From Amanita rubescens (Eukaryota; Basidiomycota; Agaricomycetes; Agaricales; Amanitaceae), in contig WION01000019.1 of the NCBI GenBank assembly GCA_015039365.1, positions 1 through 64,000 of the forward strand: a stretch of 64,000 nucleotides of DNA, given 5' to 3'. This document shows, piece by piece, positions 1 to 9,326 of the stretch (position 1 is its first letter; each line of letters begins with the position of its first letter). The position numbers and the translations under genes are program-made. The notes beneath the pieces were generated by a model. That model was not told the origin of the DNA and ran no database searches. It saw only the letters and a program-made list of their open reading frames with translations.

Positions 1-205
1 ATCCATGGGAGGGTGATCGCGGAATGCGATCAATGCCACGCGAAAGCCGACTCCGGGCTGTAGCTTTCCGCACCTTCGCAAACAAAGGCAGATTTCCTCG
101 CAGCGTTTAGTCGTTTTTGCAATGTAAGGTCCTTGGCTACGGTGACGTCGTGGATTATCACCAGATCCCTTAAATGCATGAAGTCAACGGAAGATCGTGC
201 GCCAT
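1..205 (-). pseudogene. 5' fragment of a VWA-domain gene (broken inverted copy)
   Basis: Read on the minus strand, this is the first part of the VWA gene that starts at 12073 on the plus strand. The ATG lies at 203-205 and is followed by the same DFMH..RDLV.HDVT region. An indel after the third codon puts the DFMH reading out of frame with the ATG, and further changes disrupt the MIDAS segment, so it is probably non-functional. The window edge cuts it off at position 1, so how far the copy continues is unknown. Its upstream DNA is also duplicated (see the 1-815 repeat). Confidence 0.7.
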
Positions 206-815
206 GAGTCGCTGGAAGGTACGAACAATAAACCCAACTGTTCAGTCCCTGGAGACATCCTGAGAGCTCCTGGTTAGAAAGTGCGTAGGCCTCTGTAGGG
301 GGGAATTTACTCTTTTCTTGTTGGAAGGACAACGTGTCGGGGTGCTGCATGCCATACAGGTCATGCTGATCAAAGAACGTATTTTCGGGCAACATTAACG
401 AGTGGGAGTCAGGCCAACCTGTTGGAACGCCATCTCCAATCGCGGTGGTGGTAGGCGCAAATCGTGAAAACATGCATGTAATTGACCATCCCCTTGAGAA
501 TTCCCGATATGAACAAGCGAGTCCGAGTATACCAATCCGGATAGATTTTGAGGAAACACTGAAATTGAGGACCCAGATCCAAAGTCCAGACAAATTCCTG
601 AGTGTCAGGGGCAATGTAACTCAGGGTGACGAGTGACGCGTGACGTACTTAGATTATATCAGGGTCCTAGTGCCGCACTTGCCGTCAACACGAGGCTTCC
701 AACTTGAGTTTCTCTACTATGGCTCCCCTTAAGGAATACTGTAACCATGTCGGACGCCATCGAAGAGTTCTCACTTTTCGACGAACCGGTAGAAGTCACA
801 GGCCAACTTAAGGAT
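1..815. repeat. Inverted segmental duplication, arm 1 (partner 11455-12272)
   Basis: The block is an inverted copy of 11455-12272. Both carry the VWA gene start, the divergent intergenic promoter and the start of the neighbouring divergent gene (ATG TCG GAC GCC ...). Homology stops abruptly near 812, shortly after that second start codon. By eye most bases match, with small indels. The left end is cut by the window. Confidence 0.85.
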
Positions 816-908
816 ATCTCTCAACGCTGGAATATTAACCTGGCCTTTAGTATCTTCCTTCGCGGATGGCGCGCCTTGGGCGTGTCAGATGGCACAGATG
901 CAGGCTGA
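747..908 (+). pseudogene. Truncated copy of the start of the 9327-11500 gene
   Basis: An ATG at 747 begins MSDAIEEFSLFDE, matching the first residues of the minus-strand gene that starts at 11500 apart from one substitution (Leu to Pro). After about 22 codons the homology ends and the frame runs through unrelated sequence to a stop at 906-908, giving a 53-codon ORF. It is best read as a duplication by-product. Whether the short ORF is translated cannot be seen. Confidence 0.6.
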
Positions 909-1118
909 GGGTGGAAAACAGAGATATGAATGGTGTCTCCGACCTCGTCCTCATAACATTTCCACCTTTCGCTGGTCCTTGAACATGGAAATGTCAGAGC
1001 ATTGAAATGTTGCCCTTGTGTGAAACGCGACAGATTGTACCAGTACTACTTCAGCCTATATTTACACCGGTTTTTTAGAATTCAGAATCGTACGTTGTAC
1101 ACAACTTGTGCTAACATT

Positions 1119-2003
1119 TCAATTTCCTCCACAATTTGCTTCATTCTCTTTCAACGTCTCTGGGCTAATCACTCGCAAGTGTGTGAAGTCAAACAAGGGG
1201 CACCTGATACCACGGCAACCAGCACATTGAAACCCAAAAACATTTTCCTCAGATGACGATGCCACGAATGTACCTGCATCATTCACAGAACCCAGAATGG
1301 TCCTACTTCCATCTGCCTTAAACCACAACAGCTGATTCTGCTCAGTCAGCGCAACCGGGACCAAAGTTCCACTTCCCTCCGTTACCATGACGAACTGCCT
1401 GAGCTTCATTTCGAAAGGGTAGGGAAGACTGTTGTCGGTCCAACCACTGTCCTGTTGCTGGAATACGCAATGCATGCGATTATCACTGGCCGAGACGTAA
1501 TACAAATGCATCTGTCCCTCGACGACCATGGCCAGAAGGGGGGTACCGTTCACGGGATTCACGGGAAGAACAGTGGGAGTCCACGCTTCATCGAGATGAA
1601 CTAATTGTTTCGACCGATTTTGGAAGAACACATGTCCAAGCCCGCCTGAGCTGCCAGCCGCAGTGACTTTTCCATCTGGATCAACCTGGAACTGTGGGAT
1701 GGAGTCGTCGGAGACCCATTCCTCCTCATCTTCGCTGTAGCGGGCGACGCCGAGGGTCGAGGAGGGTGAAACGTAGAGAACGGATCTGTCGGTAGGTGTG
1801 AAGAGGTAAGCGGCGGTGGAATTCAGACGAGCAGAGTCCGCAATGAGCTCCTTTTCGTCGAAGCGATCGCCAGTCCACAGCTGGGACATGAGGGTGCCAT
1901 CTTCAGAGCCGACATAGAGCAAGCGGACTCCCCTGCCCTGCTGGGGATCCACATGAGCACCCGCAGCTAAGAGAATGCGTACGATATCCTGGAGTTGAGA
2001 CAT
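1119..2003 (-). CDS. Fucose-specific-lectin-like beta-propeller protein
   Basis: A 294-codon open frame. After a short N-terminal helix (IVRILLAAGAHVD, which looks like an ankyrin outer helix) come repeated beta-propeller blades with the pattern LLYV..DG....WTG..F..., ending in hydrophobic strands such as MHLYYVSASDNRMHCVF. This resembles fungal fucose-binding (AAL-type) six-bladed lectins, which bind glycans. It is paralogous to the first half of the gene at 3229, from which it is divergent across about 1.2 kb. Unlike that paralog it has no ankyrin module. The last 40 or so residues (from GFQCAGC on) do not resemble the propeller and may be read-through of an unrecognised intron, so the true 3' end is uncertain. 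No signal peptide is seen. Confidence 0.6.
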   Translation of the reverse strand: MSQLQDIVRILLAAGAHVDPQQGRGVRLLYVGSEDGTLMSQLWTGDRFDEKELIADSARLNSTAAYLFTPTDRSVLYVSPSSTLGVARYSEDEEEWVSDDSIPQFQVDPDGKVTAAGSSGGLGHVFFQNRSKQLVHLDEAWTPTVLPVNPVNGTPLLAMVVEGQMHLYYVSASDNRMHCVFQQQDSGWTDNSLPYPFEMKLRQFVMVTEGSGTLVPVALTEQNQLLWFKADGSRTILGSVNDAGTFVASSSEENVFGFQCAGCRGIRCPLFDFTHLRVISPETLKENEANCGGN

Positions 2004-3228
2004 TAAAGTCTTGATAAATTGTCAGTTTGAATTCGTTGTCTAGAATGGGGGACAAACTTTTCACGCTTCTGAAGGGACGACACAGTTCTTTCTCGGGAAC
2101 TCAAAGCTAAATATTCAAATGAGGCGTCGCTTGTATGAAACAGGTGATAAACCGTACACATCACCATTCCGGTCAAGATCCAACCTCCATCCAAACCTGG
2201 GAGCTTTTTCACCCACGTTATGTCTCACTTTCTGGATTTCAGATAGCGAGCGGTGACTCGGAGATTCTGTGATAATACTGTGAAATCTTGTCGCCTGATT
2301 CGATGATCTTCCGCGATATCTAACTAGTGATAACGTTTCGGGGTGCTGCATGTCATGTACGGATGGGTCGCGCGGACCAAGGAACGCAAAAGGCAGCTCT
2401 TCTGTTGGAAAACCGTTTCCAATCGTGGCGGTTGTAGATGCTGATCTCCTTGCAAAGAACGAAATTCCGAGGCCGAAGGAGCCCTAGGGTAACTCCGAAA
2501 TAACGTCGGCGACCACCGGGTCCAAACAAGCCATCATGCAACACTCTTTCCGTCGACATCATGTTCCGCAGTAAGAGTTACCCAGCGCGTGAATTCATGC
2601 TCGTAAGAACCATGGAATAGGCTAAATTTACATTTTACTAACCGTAAGTCACCTTAAAGGTTTAAATCACAAACTTGAAATTACAATCTATCTGGGTGAT
2701 ATGCAATAGCTGTACAATCGCAGTATGAAATTTGAAGGAACGATCAACTCGATGTGACATCCGCAGCTCGGGAAAAGGCCTGCAATCCGTTGAACTTTCA
2801 ACTTACTTTAAACTTACTAGGTTGAGAATTGGGGGACGAACATGAAAACAATGAGATTCAAGTTTTCAGGATCACAACTCAAATGAGACCGCGTGGTGTA
2901 GCATCATTCTCCATGGGGTTGCGTACCAAATCGATTTCCAGCCTTCACGGCATAACCACTAGAAGTCGGGCAAACGGTACGTAGATTGTTGACCTTTACT
3001 TTTTCGAGGTCCTTCCTATCTGGGACCAGAGAATGAACACCATTCAACCAGTGATTGGTATTAATGATTCCGTCCCATTTGATAGCAGGAATAGACTTCA
3101 AGTGTCCGATCTGAAAATGCGGCTTCTGAATGGCCTTGTCATTAGAGCGATTTCACTTCAAGATTCAAGTCTAAAACCTCCCCCCCCTCTTGCATTGAAT
3201 ACGACGTCTGCATCCCAACTACCCAAGA
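2004..3228. promoter_or_regulatory. Intergenic region between divergent lectin genes
   Basis: No supported gene. It must hold both lectin promoters. The part at 2300-2450 is a third, degraded minus-strand copy of the VWA upstream block (compare CGGGGTGCTGCATG here, near 335 and inverted near 11900). The part at 2620-2690 is an inverted match to 14490-14530 (CCGTAAGTCACCTTA and ATCACAAACTTGAAATTACA). Confidence 0.5.
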
Positions 3229-4749
3229 ATGACTCAGTTTCAAGACGTCGCACACTGCCTCCTCGCCGCCGGCTTTGGCGATCATCCTGAGGGCGAAGGG
3301 AAGTGCCTGCTTTATGTCGATCCCGATGGATCCTCCCTCATCTCCAAGCATTGGACTGGCAGCTCCTTTGATGACCAGGAGCTCGTCGCCGTCTCTGTTC
3401 GTCCAAATTCAACAGCCGCCTACCTTACCAATCCCGATACCCAACTTGTCATTTGCATCTCCTCTGATTCCACGATTCGCGTGCTGCAGTACAACGAGGA
3501 GGAGGAGGAATGGTTTGACGTTGACACCAAACGGCGCCATGTGGTACATCCGGATGGAAAGCTCACTGCATTTTTTGGCGCCGACAACAGTTTGCGTGTA
3601 ATTTTCCAGGATCATTCCGGAGGCTTGGTATATTTGAATAAGGATTTCCAGCCCGAGGCTCTCCGTGTGTCTCCCAAGAAAGGGAGTCCTCTTTCGAGCG
3701 CAGTCGCCAACGATAGAATATACGTGTTCTACATCTCTGCCAAAGATAACTGCATCCACTATGTCACAGAAGCGCGCCTAGGTAACTGGACTGACAAGAT
3801 TTTGGAGAAACACGCCTTCGACCAAATTCCCAAGCAGTTCATAGTATCTGCAGATCAGAAAAGCGGGGAGTTCGAGGCTTACGCGCTAACGGAAGAAAAT
3901 ACCGTATTGCGAATCGCAAATTCCAAGATGTCGGTTCTGGGCAAGATAGATGAGAAAGGCAAATTTACATCTACGAGGAGTGTAGATCGATGCTGCAACG
4001 AAGCTTGGAACGGTACTCTGACCGAGACCCTTCTTAAGAGATACCTCACCTCAGATCCATTGATTATTGACACGCCCGGCGGTGACAACTCTGTTACCCC
4101 CCTTGCGGCCGCAAGCTGGCGAGGTCACCTCGATATCGTTAAGCTCCTTCTTCATGAGGGCGCTAATCCAAACGCCATCTCACCTCAAAATCGCACACCT
4201 CTCTTCTATCTCACCAAGCGCTCGCCAGCCCGCAACCGACTCGGCATCGTTCGTGCTCTTCTCGATGCTGGTGCAAATGTCAACGAGTGCTACCCTGAGA
4301 ACAATCTCAATACCCCTCTTATGAACACCATTACCGTTGTCGCGGACAAGGAAGTTGTGCATGAGCTTTTGAAGCGAGGGGCGTCTCTAACCGCGACAAA
4401 TGCACAGGGCCAGACCGCGAAGATGCTAGCTGGGGGAACAAAGTTGGAGGCTGATTTCATGAAGTGGACCGAGAGAACCCCGAGCGAATTGGAGACGCGC
4501 CTGGTAGAATTCATGGTTTCGCTCCTCGTCTTGATCTTCACATACACCAACAACGAGTTCATTCGGAACGTCTTTAATCAAGTGATAACCGAAGTCACGA
4601 GCAGATTAGACGAAATGGATAGCATCGATAACGAGAAGTACTCATTTCGCCCTCTCGCTCGTTCTGCAATGTTGACGCATGATTTAGTGAGCCCCAGGGC
4701 GAAGCAAAGTCATCTGGTGGAGCGAGCACACGTCTACTACAGTGATTGA
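3229..4749 (+). CDS. Lectin-like beta-propeller fused to ankyrin repeats
   Basis: A single-exon ORF of 506 aa. Residues 1-255 are the fucose-lectin-like propeller, paralogous to the 1119-2003 gene. Residues about 260-420 form ankyrin repeats, with TPLAAASWRGHLDIVKLLL and GANPNA as the clearest unit, then TPLFYLT, IVRALLDAGANVN and a further divergent unit. A hydrophobic helix follows (VEFMVSLLVLIFTYTNN), then a short polar tail. The ankyrin part and the helix are paralogous to the gene at 14948, where a VWA domain follows; here the VWA is missing. A role as a glycan sensor with a protein-interaction platform is an inference. The start is chosen because MTQFQDV aligns with the start of the paralog. 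Confidence 0.75.
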   Translation: MTQFQDVAHCLLAAGFGDHPEGEGKCLLYVDPDGSSLISKHWTGSSFDDQELVAVSVRPNSTAAYLTNPDTQLVICISSDSTIRVLQYNEEEEEWFDVDTKRRHVVHPDGKLTAFFGADNSLRVIFQDHSGGLVYLNKDFQPEALRVSPKKGSPLSSAVANDRIYVFYISAKDNCIHYVTEARLGNWTDKILEKHAFDQIPKQFIVSADQKSGEFEAYALTEENTVLRIANSKMSVLGKIDEKGKFTSTRSVDRCCNEAWNGTLTETLLKRYLTSDPLIIDTPGGDNSVTPLAAASWRGHLDIVKLLLHEGANPNAISPQNRTPLFYLTKRSPARNRLGIVRALLDAGANVNECYPENNLNTPLMNTITVVADKEVVHELLKRGASLTATNAQGQTAKMLAGGTKLEADFMKWTERTPSELETRLVEFMVSLLVLIFTYTNNEFIRNVFNQVITEVTSRLDEMDSIDNEKYSFRPLARSAMLTHDLVSPRAKQSHLVERAHVYYSD

Positions 4750-4914
4750 GATTTTTTTTCTTTACTTGTAGTAGCTCCGGTGTCATGCATGTATATTGTT
4801 TGAATCCCAGTATTGATTACTAATGAGAGCTCCCATTCGGAAACCTACCCGTGAACTAACACGGGAACAAGCTACCCTCATCCCATGACAATGTTGGAAG
4901 GCATGGCTTTCAGT

Positions 4915-5085
4915 TTCCCAAAAACGCTGTCCAGATATAGGAACCGCTTTTCAAGATCAGAACTTCGCCGAGGTTCTCCGGGGTCCTAGTAGCGCTAGCG
5001 CCAAAATGCTGTCTAGATAGGAACCGGGTTTCAGGATTAACAGGGCCTCGCCTAGGTTCTGGGTTGTAGTGAACGAGGCTAGCAT
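4915..5085. repeat. Imperfect tandem duplication upstream of the protease gene
   Basis: Two adjacent units of about 85 bp: CCAAAAACGCTGTCCAGATA... at about 4917 and CCAAAATGCTGTCTAGATAG... at about 5000. Both run through GGAACCG, a TTTCA(A)G segment, TCGCC.AGGTTCT and a final GCTAGC. It lies 90 bp before the protease start codon, so it may affect its promoter. Confidence 0.65.
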
Positions 5086-5175
5086 ATGTTATGGTGTGTA
5101 TAAGTAGTTTCTCAGCAGGGCTCAAACGGTTCCTCTCAAACAGTATACATTGCCTACATACCGCCGATCTCGCTA

Positions 5176-6494
5176 ATGGAAGATGACGTCTCGGACCGCG
5201 AATGGGAGCATCCAGATTGGCGCAGAGAGGTTGACGTTGTCGAGGATGCTGGCCTCGACTTCGCTGATTTCGATGTCATTAGAAACTGGGTTGTCAAGCT
5301 CGCCTTCTTTCAGGGCAAAAACAAGAACTATGGCAGCGGTTTTTTTCTCAACCTCCCTGACGTAAAAGACAAACATGTCATCCTCACTGCTGCACACAAC
5401 TTGTCAACGCCAGACGGTACGCGCATGACCGATGTCGTTGTCATCTACAACAATCCGGACGTGACGACTTGCACCGTCGCGCCCAAGGACATATATGTGG
5501 GCAAAAACTACAAGGTTGCAGGGAGCCCAGAAGAAGACTACGGTGTCATATGCATCCCCAAATCTTCGTCTAGCGACCAGCGCGGGTTCGGTTTTAGCAT
5601 GAAGCTCGCGTATGCAAAGTACTTCGAGGGTAACGTCTATATCAGTGGTTTCCAGTTCGACACCCCAGACGGTTGTCCCGCCACATCGACGGACCCGAAG
5701 GGTTGCGTATGTCACCCGACCTGGGTGGAGTACGACGCTACGACCCAGAAAGGCATAAGCGGCTCTGTCGTATGGATAGAATACAGTAAAACCCAAATGG
5801 CGGTTGCAATCCAGTACGAGCTTTCCATCCCTTGGGCAATCTCAGTTACTAACATGGTCGTGCGTATTCAGCAACAACGGCCGCAAAGACGGCCACAGCA
5901 GTCGTGGCGCTCGTCTCACGCCAGAGCTCCTCCGTGAGATATATTCCTGGCTTGGCTCCAACGTGTTGCAGACAGGCGTACAACTCCGAGCGACGGAGAT
6001 CCGCAAGGATCCTACCCTACCTAAGCTACCTTCGCGGGGCCTCTTTCTTAGTTTCAAGGGGGATTTTGGTTTTGGGCGCGTGCGACTTGGTTCTGGAACC
6101 CAATTTGATTTGATGCCAGCGCAAGTAATAACGGCAAAAAAGGGGATAGTGCTCTATGCGATGGCGACGACAAACGATGGAAAGTGGGCGATGTTTGATC
6201 CTACTGACAGGAATGAAGTGCGATTGATTGAGAAAGTGAGAGATGCATGCCTTTTCAAGAAATACAAGAAAGAACCCAAGAAGGAGCACTTCAGACTCGT
6301 CGTCCAGGTTGATAAAGTCGACTTTCAATTGAGGATAGAGGGAGATTCAATTCTGGAGTCTGATGAGGATGTGGAGGGTTCAGAAGTATCATTCGTGCCA
6401 TGGGCAGGGGGCGACAAAAATTGTGTGAGTATTACACGTCTGCGACTGCTCTATCTAACAATACCTGTAGTTCACCAGATTCTTGTTCGAATGA
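5176..6494 (+). CDS. Trypsin-like serine protease with a novel C-terminal region
   Basis: Model: exons 5176-5813, 5872-6424 and 6471-6494, all frame-consistent, giving 404 aa. The first intron contains a canonical CTAAC branch point. Residues 35-215 are a chymotrypsin-fold protease with His in LTAAHN (about 74), Asp in EEDYGVI (about 121) and Ser in GISGSVVW (about 195), so the triad looks intact. The acidic start (MEDDVSDREWEHPDW) is no signal peptide, so the protein is probably intracellular. The C-terminal 190 residues (PELLREIYSWLG..., then a beta-rich stretch with KKYKKEPKKEHFRLVVQV) are not recognised. Intracellular trypsin-like domains are known among fungal conflict/NLR-associated proteins, and the neighbourhood fits that. 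The substrate is unknown. Confidence 0.75.
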
Positions 6495-8005
6495 AATGGA
6501 TTATTTGGTTAGGGTAGAGACCGGATTCATGTATTTGACAATAACTTCCAAACCTGCGTGGTATTGAATAACGTGCTTGCAGCCTCTGTGACAAAATGTT
6601 ATGTTAGCGTAAAAAATAACACAGGTGCAACCAAGATTGTCACGATGACATTTACCGTAAGCAAGTTTGGCAGAATTATTGGTCGCCAGTGCAAATGGAC
6701 CATATTGAATAAGGGTAGGGCTGCCGACCGTAATACGGTATCCCGTACCGTACACATACGAAACTGCAGCTATCAAACCCACTCGATGCCCCTGCCGCCC
6801 TCACCGGCATCAACGTGATAGAGGACAACGCCATGTTATCGAGCCCATATTAATGCACTTAGTACAGTAGGTACCGGCTATTCCAGGACGTCAGCCAGTT
6901 ACGCGTGAGGATAAGCAAAGGATGAAGACGAAGAGGAAATGGGAAACGAATGTGGAATTAGAAAGGGGAAATAAATAGATGGGTACGAACCTTCATGACG
7001 ACGGGAATACCGTGCGCTGCAAACTCGAATCCACCATACGCTTCCCTTTTTTCCTGTTCATATACGTAATTAGCTCGAATCGGCCTCGTACAGCGACGGC
7101 GCTTACCTGAGATTGCTAACGGACAACTTGATGTAGATATTCGAGTATGAGGTTGTTGATGCTCAGGGATAGTTCAACCGACCCTCCGGTTGAGAGCGGT
7201 ATCCTCGGGAGGGGCGGTTGTCAAGCAACTCGAATCATCGACAGCTCCTGTAAGGGTCCGTACGCTGGGACGGGGAGGGTCTTGAAACGGTGAAAGAGCA
7301 AAGCAGAAGCGGAGTAAGAAGGGCAAGCGAGGGAGAAAGTTGCGGGAAGTTGAAGGGTTGGCACGCGGCCACGCGCTAAAGTAAATGTTCTTCGCGTGGT
7401 CTCCTCTACCCGAGATGACCTCTCGATGGAGAGCTTCCCTATCACGTCGTTCGTCCATGCAACTTGAGCCCTCTCTTCCTGACGGTCCTTTTCCTTTTTT
7501 CTCCCACGCACGGTCTAACAAGTGTTAGGATCACGGTGGCGGTACCAACTGTTTGTTGGCATTATTATTGGTCTCTTGAAGCTCTCACGCGGAGGAGATA
7601 GTGTTCAACAATTCTTATCTCGGATCTCCGTGCCACCCAAAACCGGTCCAAATGCATTCCTAAAACATCTCTCGCCAGATTTTCACCATTAGGCCCCCAA
7701 TCTGTGTCAACACTCTGGCTACCGTGCAGGGCAAGGGCGGGAGCATTTGGTTAGTCCTAGTCAGTGTTAATCGAAGCTAATAGCTCATTTCGTCGTGGGA
7801 GCCTGGGGCAATGACCGGTTGACCGTTCAAGAATAGAAAGCGGGCATGTTCGGTTCCAAGCATGCAGTTTGACAATCTTGTCAAATGATCTCACTTCTTC
7901 CGGAAACATTTCAAAGGAGCCGAAATACGAGGCAAGATTCTCCAAAGGTATAAAGCAAGGTCCACTTATCTCTACTACCCCCAGCACTTGATTACTTATC
8001 TGATA
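6495..8005. other. Gene-free stretch
   Basis: No supported gene. Several overlapping ORFs at 6558-6818 and 7174-7521 lack family similarity and splice signals. Small inverted motifs occur near 6730-6760 (CCGTAATACGG next to ATCCCGTACCGTACA). The last part presumably holds the promoter of the 8006 gene. Confidence 0.4.
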
Positions 8006-8508
8006 ATGGCGACTTCTTACTTCATCCAAAGCGTTAAAACGGGACAATACATCTCGGGCTACTCTAGCGTTCCCGACCAACCTGTTGTCACGGTCACCAT
8101 ACCCTCAGGTGCAGCCGGTAATGTAGACTACTCTGCCTATTTTCCGCATGCGTGCTCAGTTGATTGTGTCCAAGCCCGTCATATTAAGTCTTGGAGGCCC
8201 CACTACTATCCAAGCCACGGATGGGAACTTATTCGCTAACCCGGGATACAAGGTAGGTCTACCTTCATCCAATCATGGGAGTAAATGTCCTCAACTCGTA
8301 CAGGATCCTCTTCACCTCGTATGGTCCCAGAACAGATATTTGTGGCGTGTCGTCAAGATCCCTGAGGGCTATCAGTAAGTCACGATGAATCTTTGAAGCG
8401 CCCAGAAGATTGACGTGATATAGGATCATTCCCGCTGATGGTCAGGACATGTACTGGACCACTGATCGGAGTTCCAATGCCTTGTCCGATCGAGTCAGTG
8501 TCATCTAG
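8006..8508 (+). CDS. Small beta-trefoil-like protein (possible protease-inhibitor type)
   Basis: Model: exons 8006-8122, 8160-8252, 8304-8374 and 8424-8508, summing to 122 codons (121 aa). The first intron is only 37 nt, which is short and is the weakest part of the model. The protein starts MATSYFIQSVKTGQYIS and has LWRVVKIPEGYQ followed by IIPADGQDMYWT. This 'fibre of beta strands with repeated W/Y-containing turns' pattern resembles small fungal beta-trefoil proteins, including basidiomycete serine-protease inhibitors, but I cannot assign the family firmly. No signal peptide. It lies next to the protease gene, which makes an inhibitor role attractive but unproven. Confidence 0.5.
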
Positions 8509-9234
8509 AGGCACCAAAGAACAGGAACTCACTTTTACCGTATAGCTGCCCCTTTTTATCCGCCTCTTGCAAGGCAGGAGCATCACAGACTCCAAAGAAA
8601 GTTATTTCTCGATCTTTCCCCCTGGCGGTGGCAGTGGTACCGTTGGCAATATACAGTAAAGTGAAATACATATGTATGCAATCGTTATATATGTGGCCTA
8701 CTTGAATAAAAAAAAGATTACTCTTTCGCATTGATGTGTCAGGAAACTGCTATCTTGATTGTTCATTGCACTGGTTAATCCAGCATTGAAATATCCGCAT
8801 TCCCTCAAACATTTTCTGTTCTTCTACCCGTCGTACGACCATGTCGAATCGATTCATCTGAATTTCTGCTGTCCAAAGTCGCGCTCTCGTTGACACGATA
8901 CATAGCAGGTAAGATGGGGAGTCTCGTATTTATTTACTATGTTGCCATATCCCTCATTTTATTCCTATCGGGTGAGTTCAACGCCATATGGCTTGCAGCC
9001 CATTTCCCACGGCCAATCATAAATTAGTAGGACCTTTCGACGCGCGTCACAGACTATTTTCATTTCCTTTCACTTATAGAAGAACTTTGGCAATATGAGA
9101 GTATTGAGTTTGTACGTTCGCATGTTTTTCACTGACAACCGATGGAAACACAAAAAGGAGACATTCCGACCCCTTCAATGAGAACTGAAAAGCGGATGGG
9201 GAAGGAAAGGACGAGAGCGAGATTTGGGTTGAGG

Positions 9235-9257
9235 TCATCAGGCCATCAGGCCATCAG
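9235..9257. repeat. Short tandem repeat CATCAGGC x3
   Basis: Three near-perfect copies of an 8-9 bp unit (GTCATCAGGCCATCAGGCCATCAG region). It lies in the intergenic stretch between the 8006 gene and the 3' end of the 9327-11500 gene. Confidence 0.7.
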
Positions 9258-9326
9258 AAGCCAGGTTGAGATTTTGCTGATAGGATTCGTTGCACCATGC
9301 GCGTGGCCTGTTTCTCGTGTCAGAGG

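Noticed and set aside
7174..7521. Two overlapping Arg-rich minus-strand ORFs
   Set aside because: Compositional openness only; no conserved motif or plausible start context.
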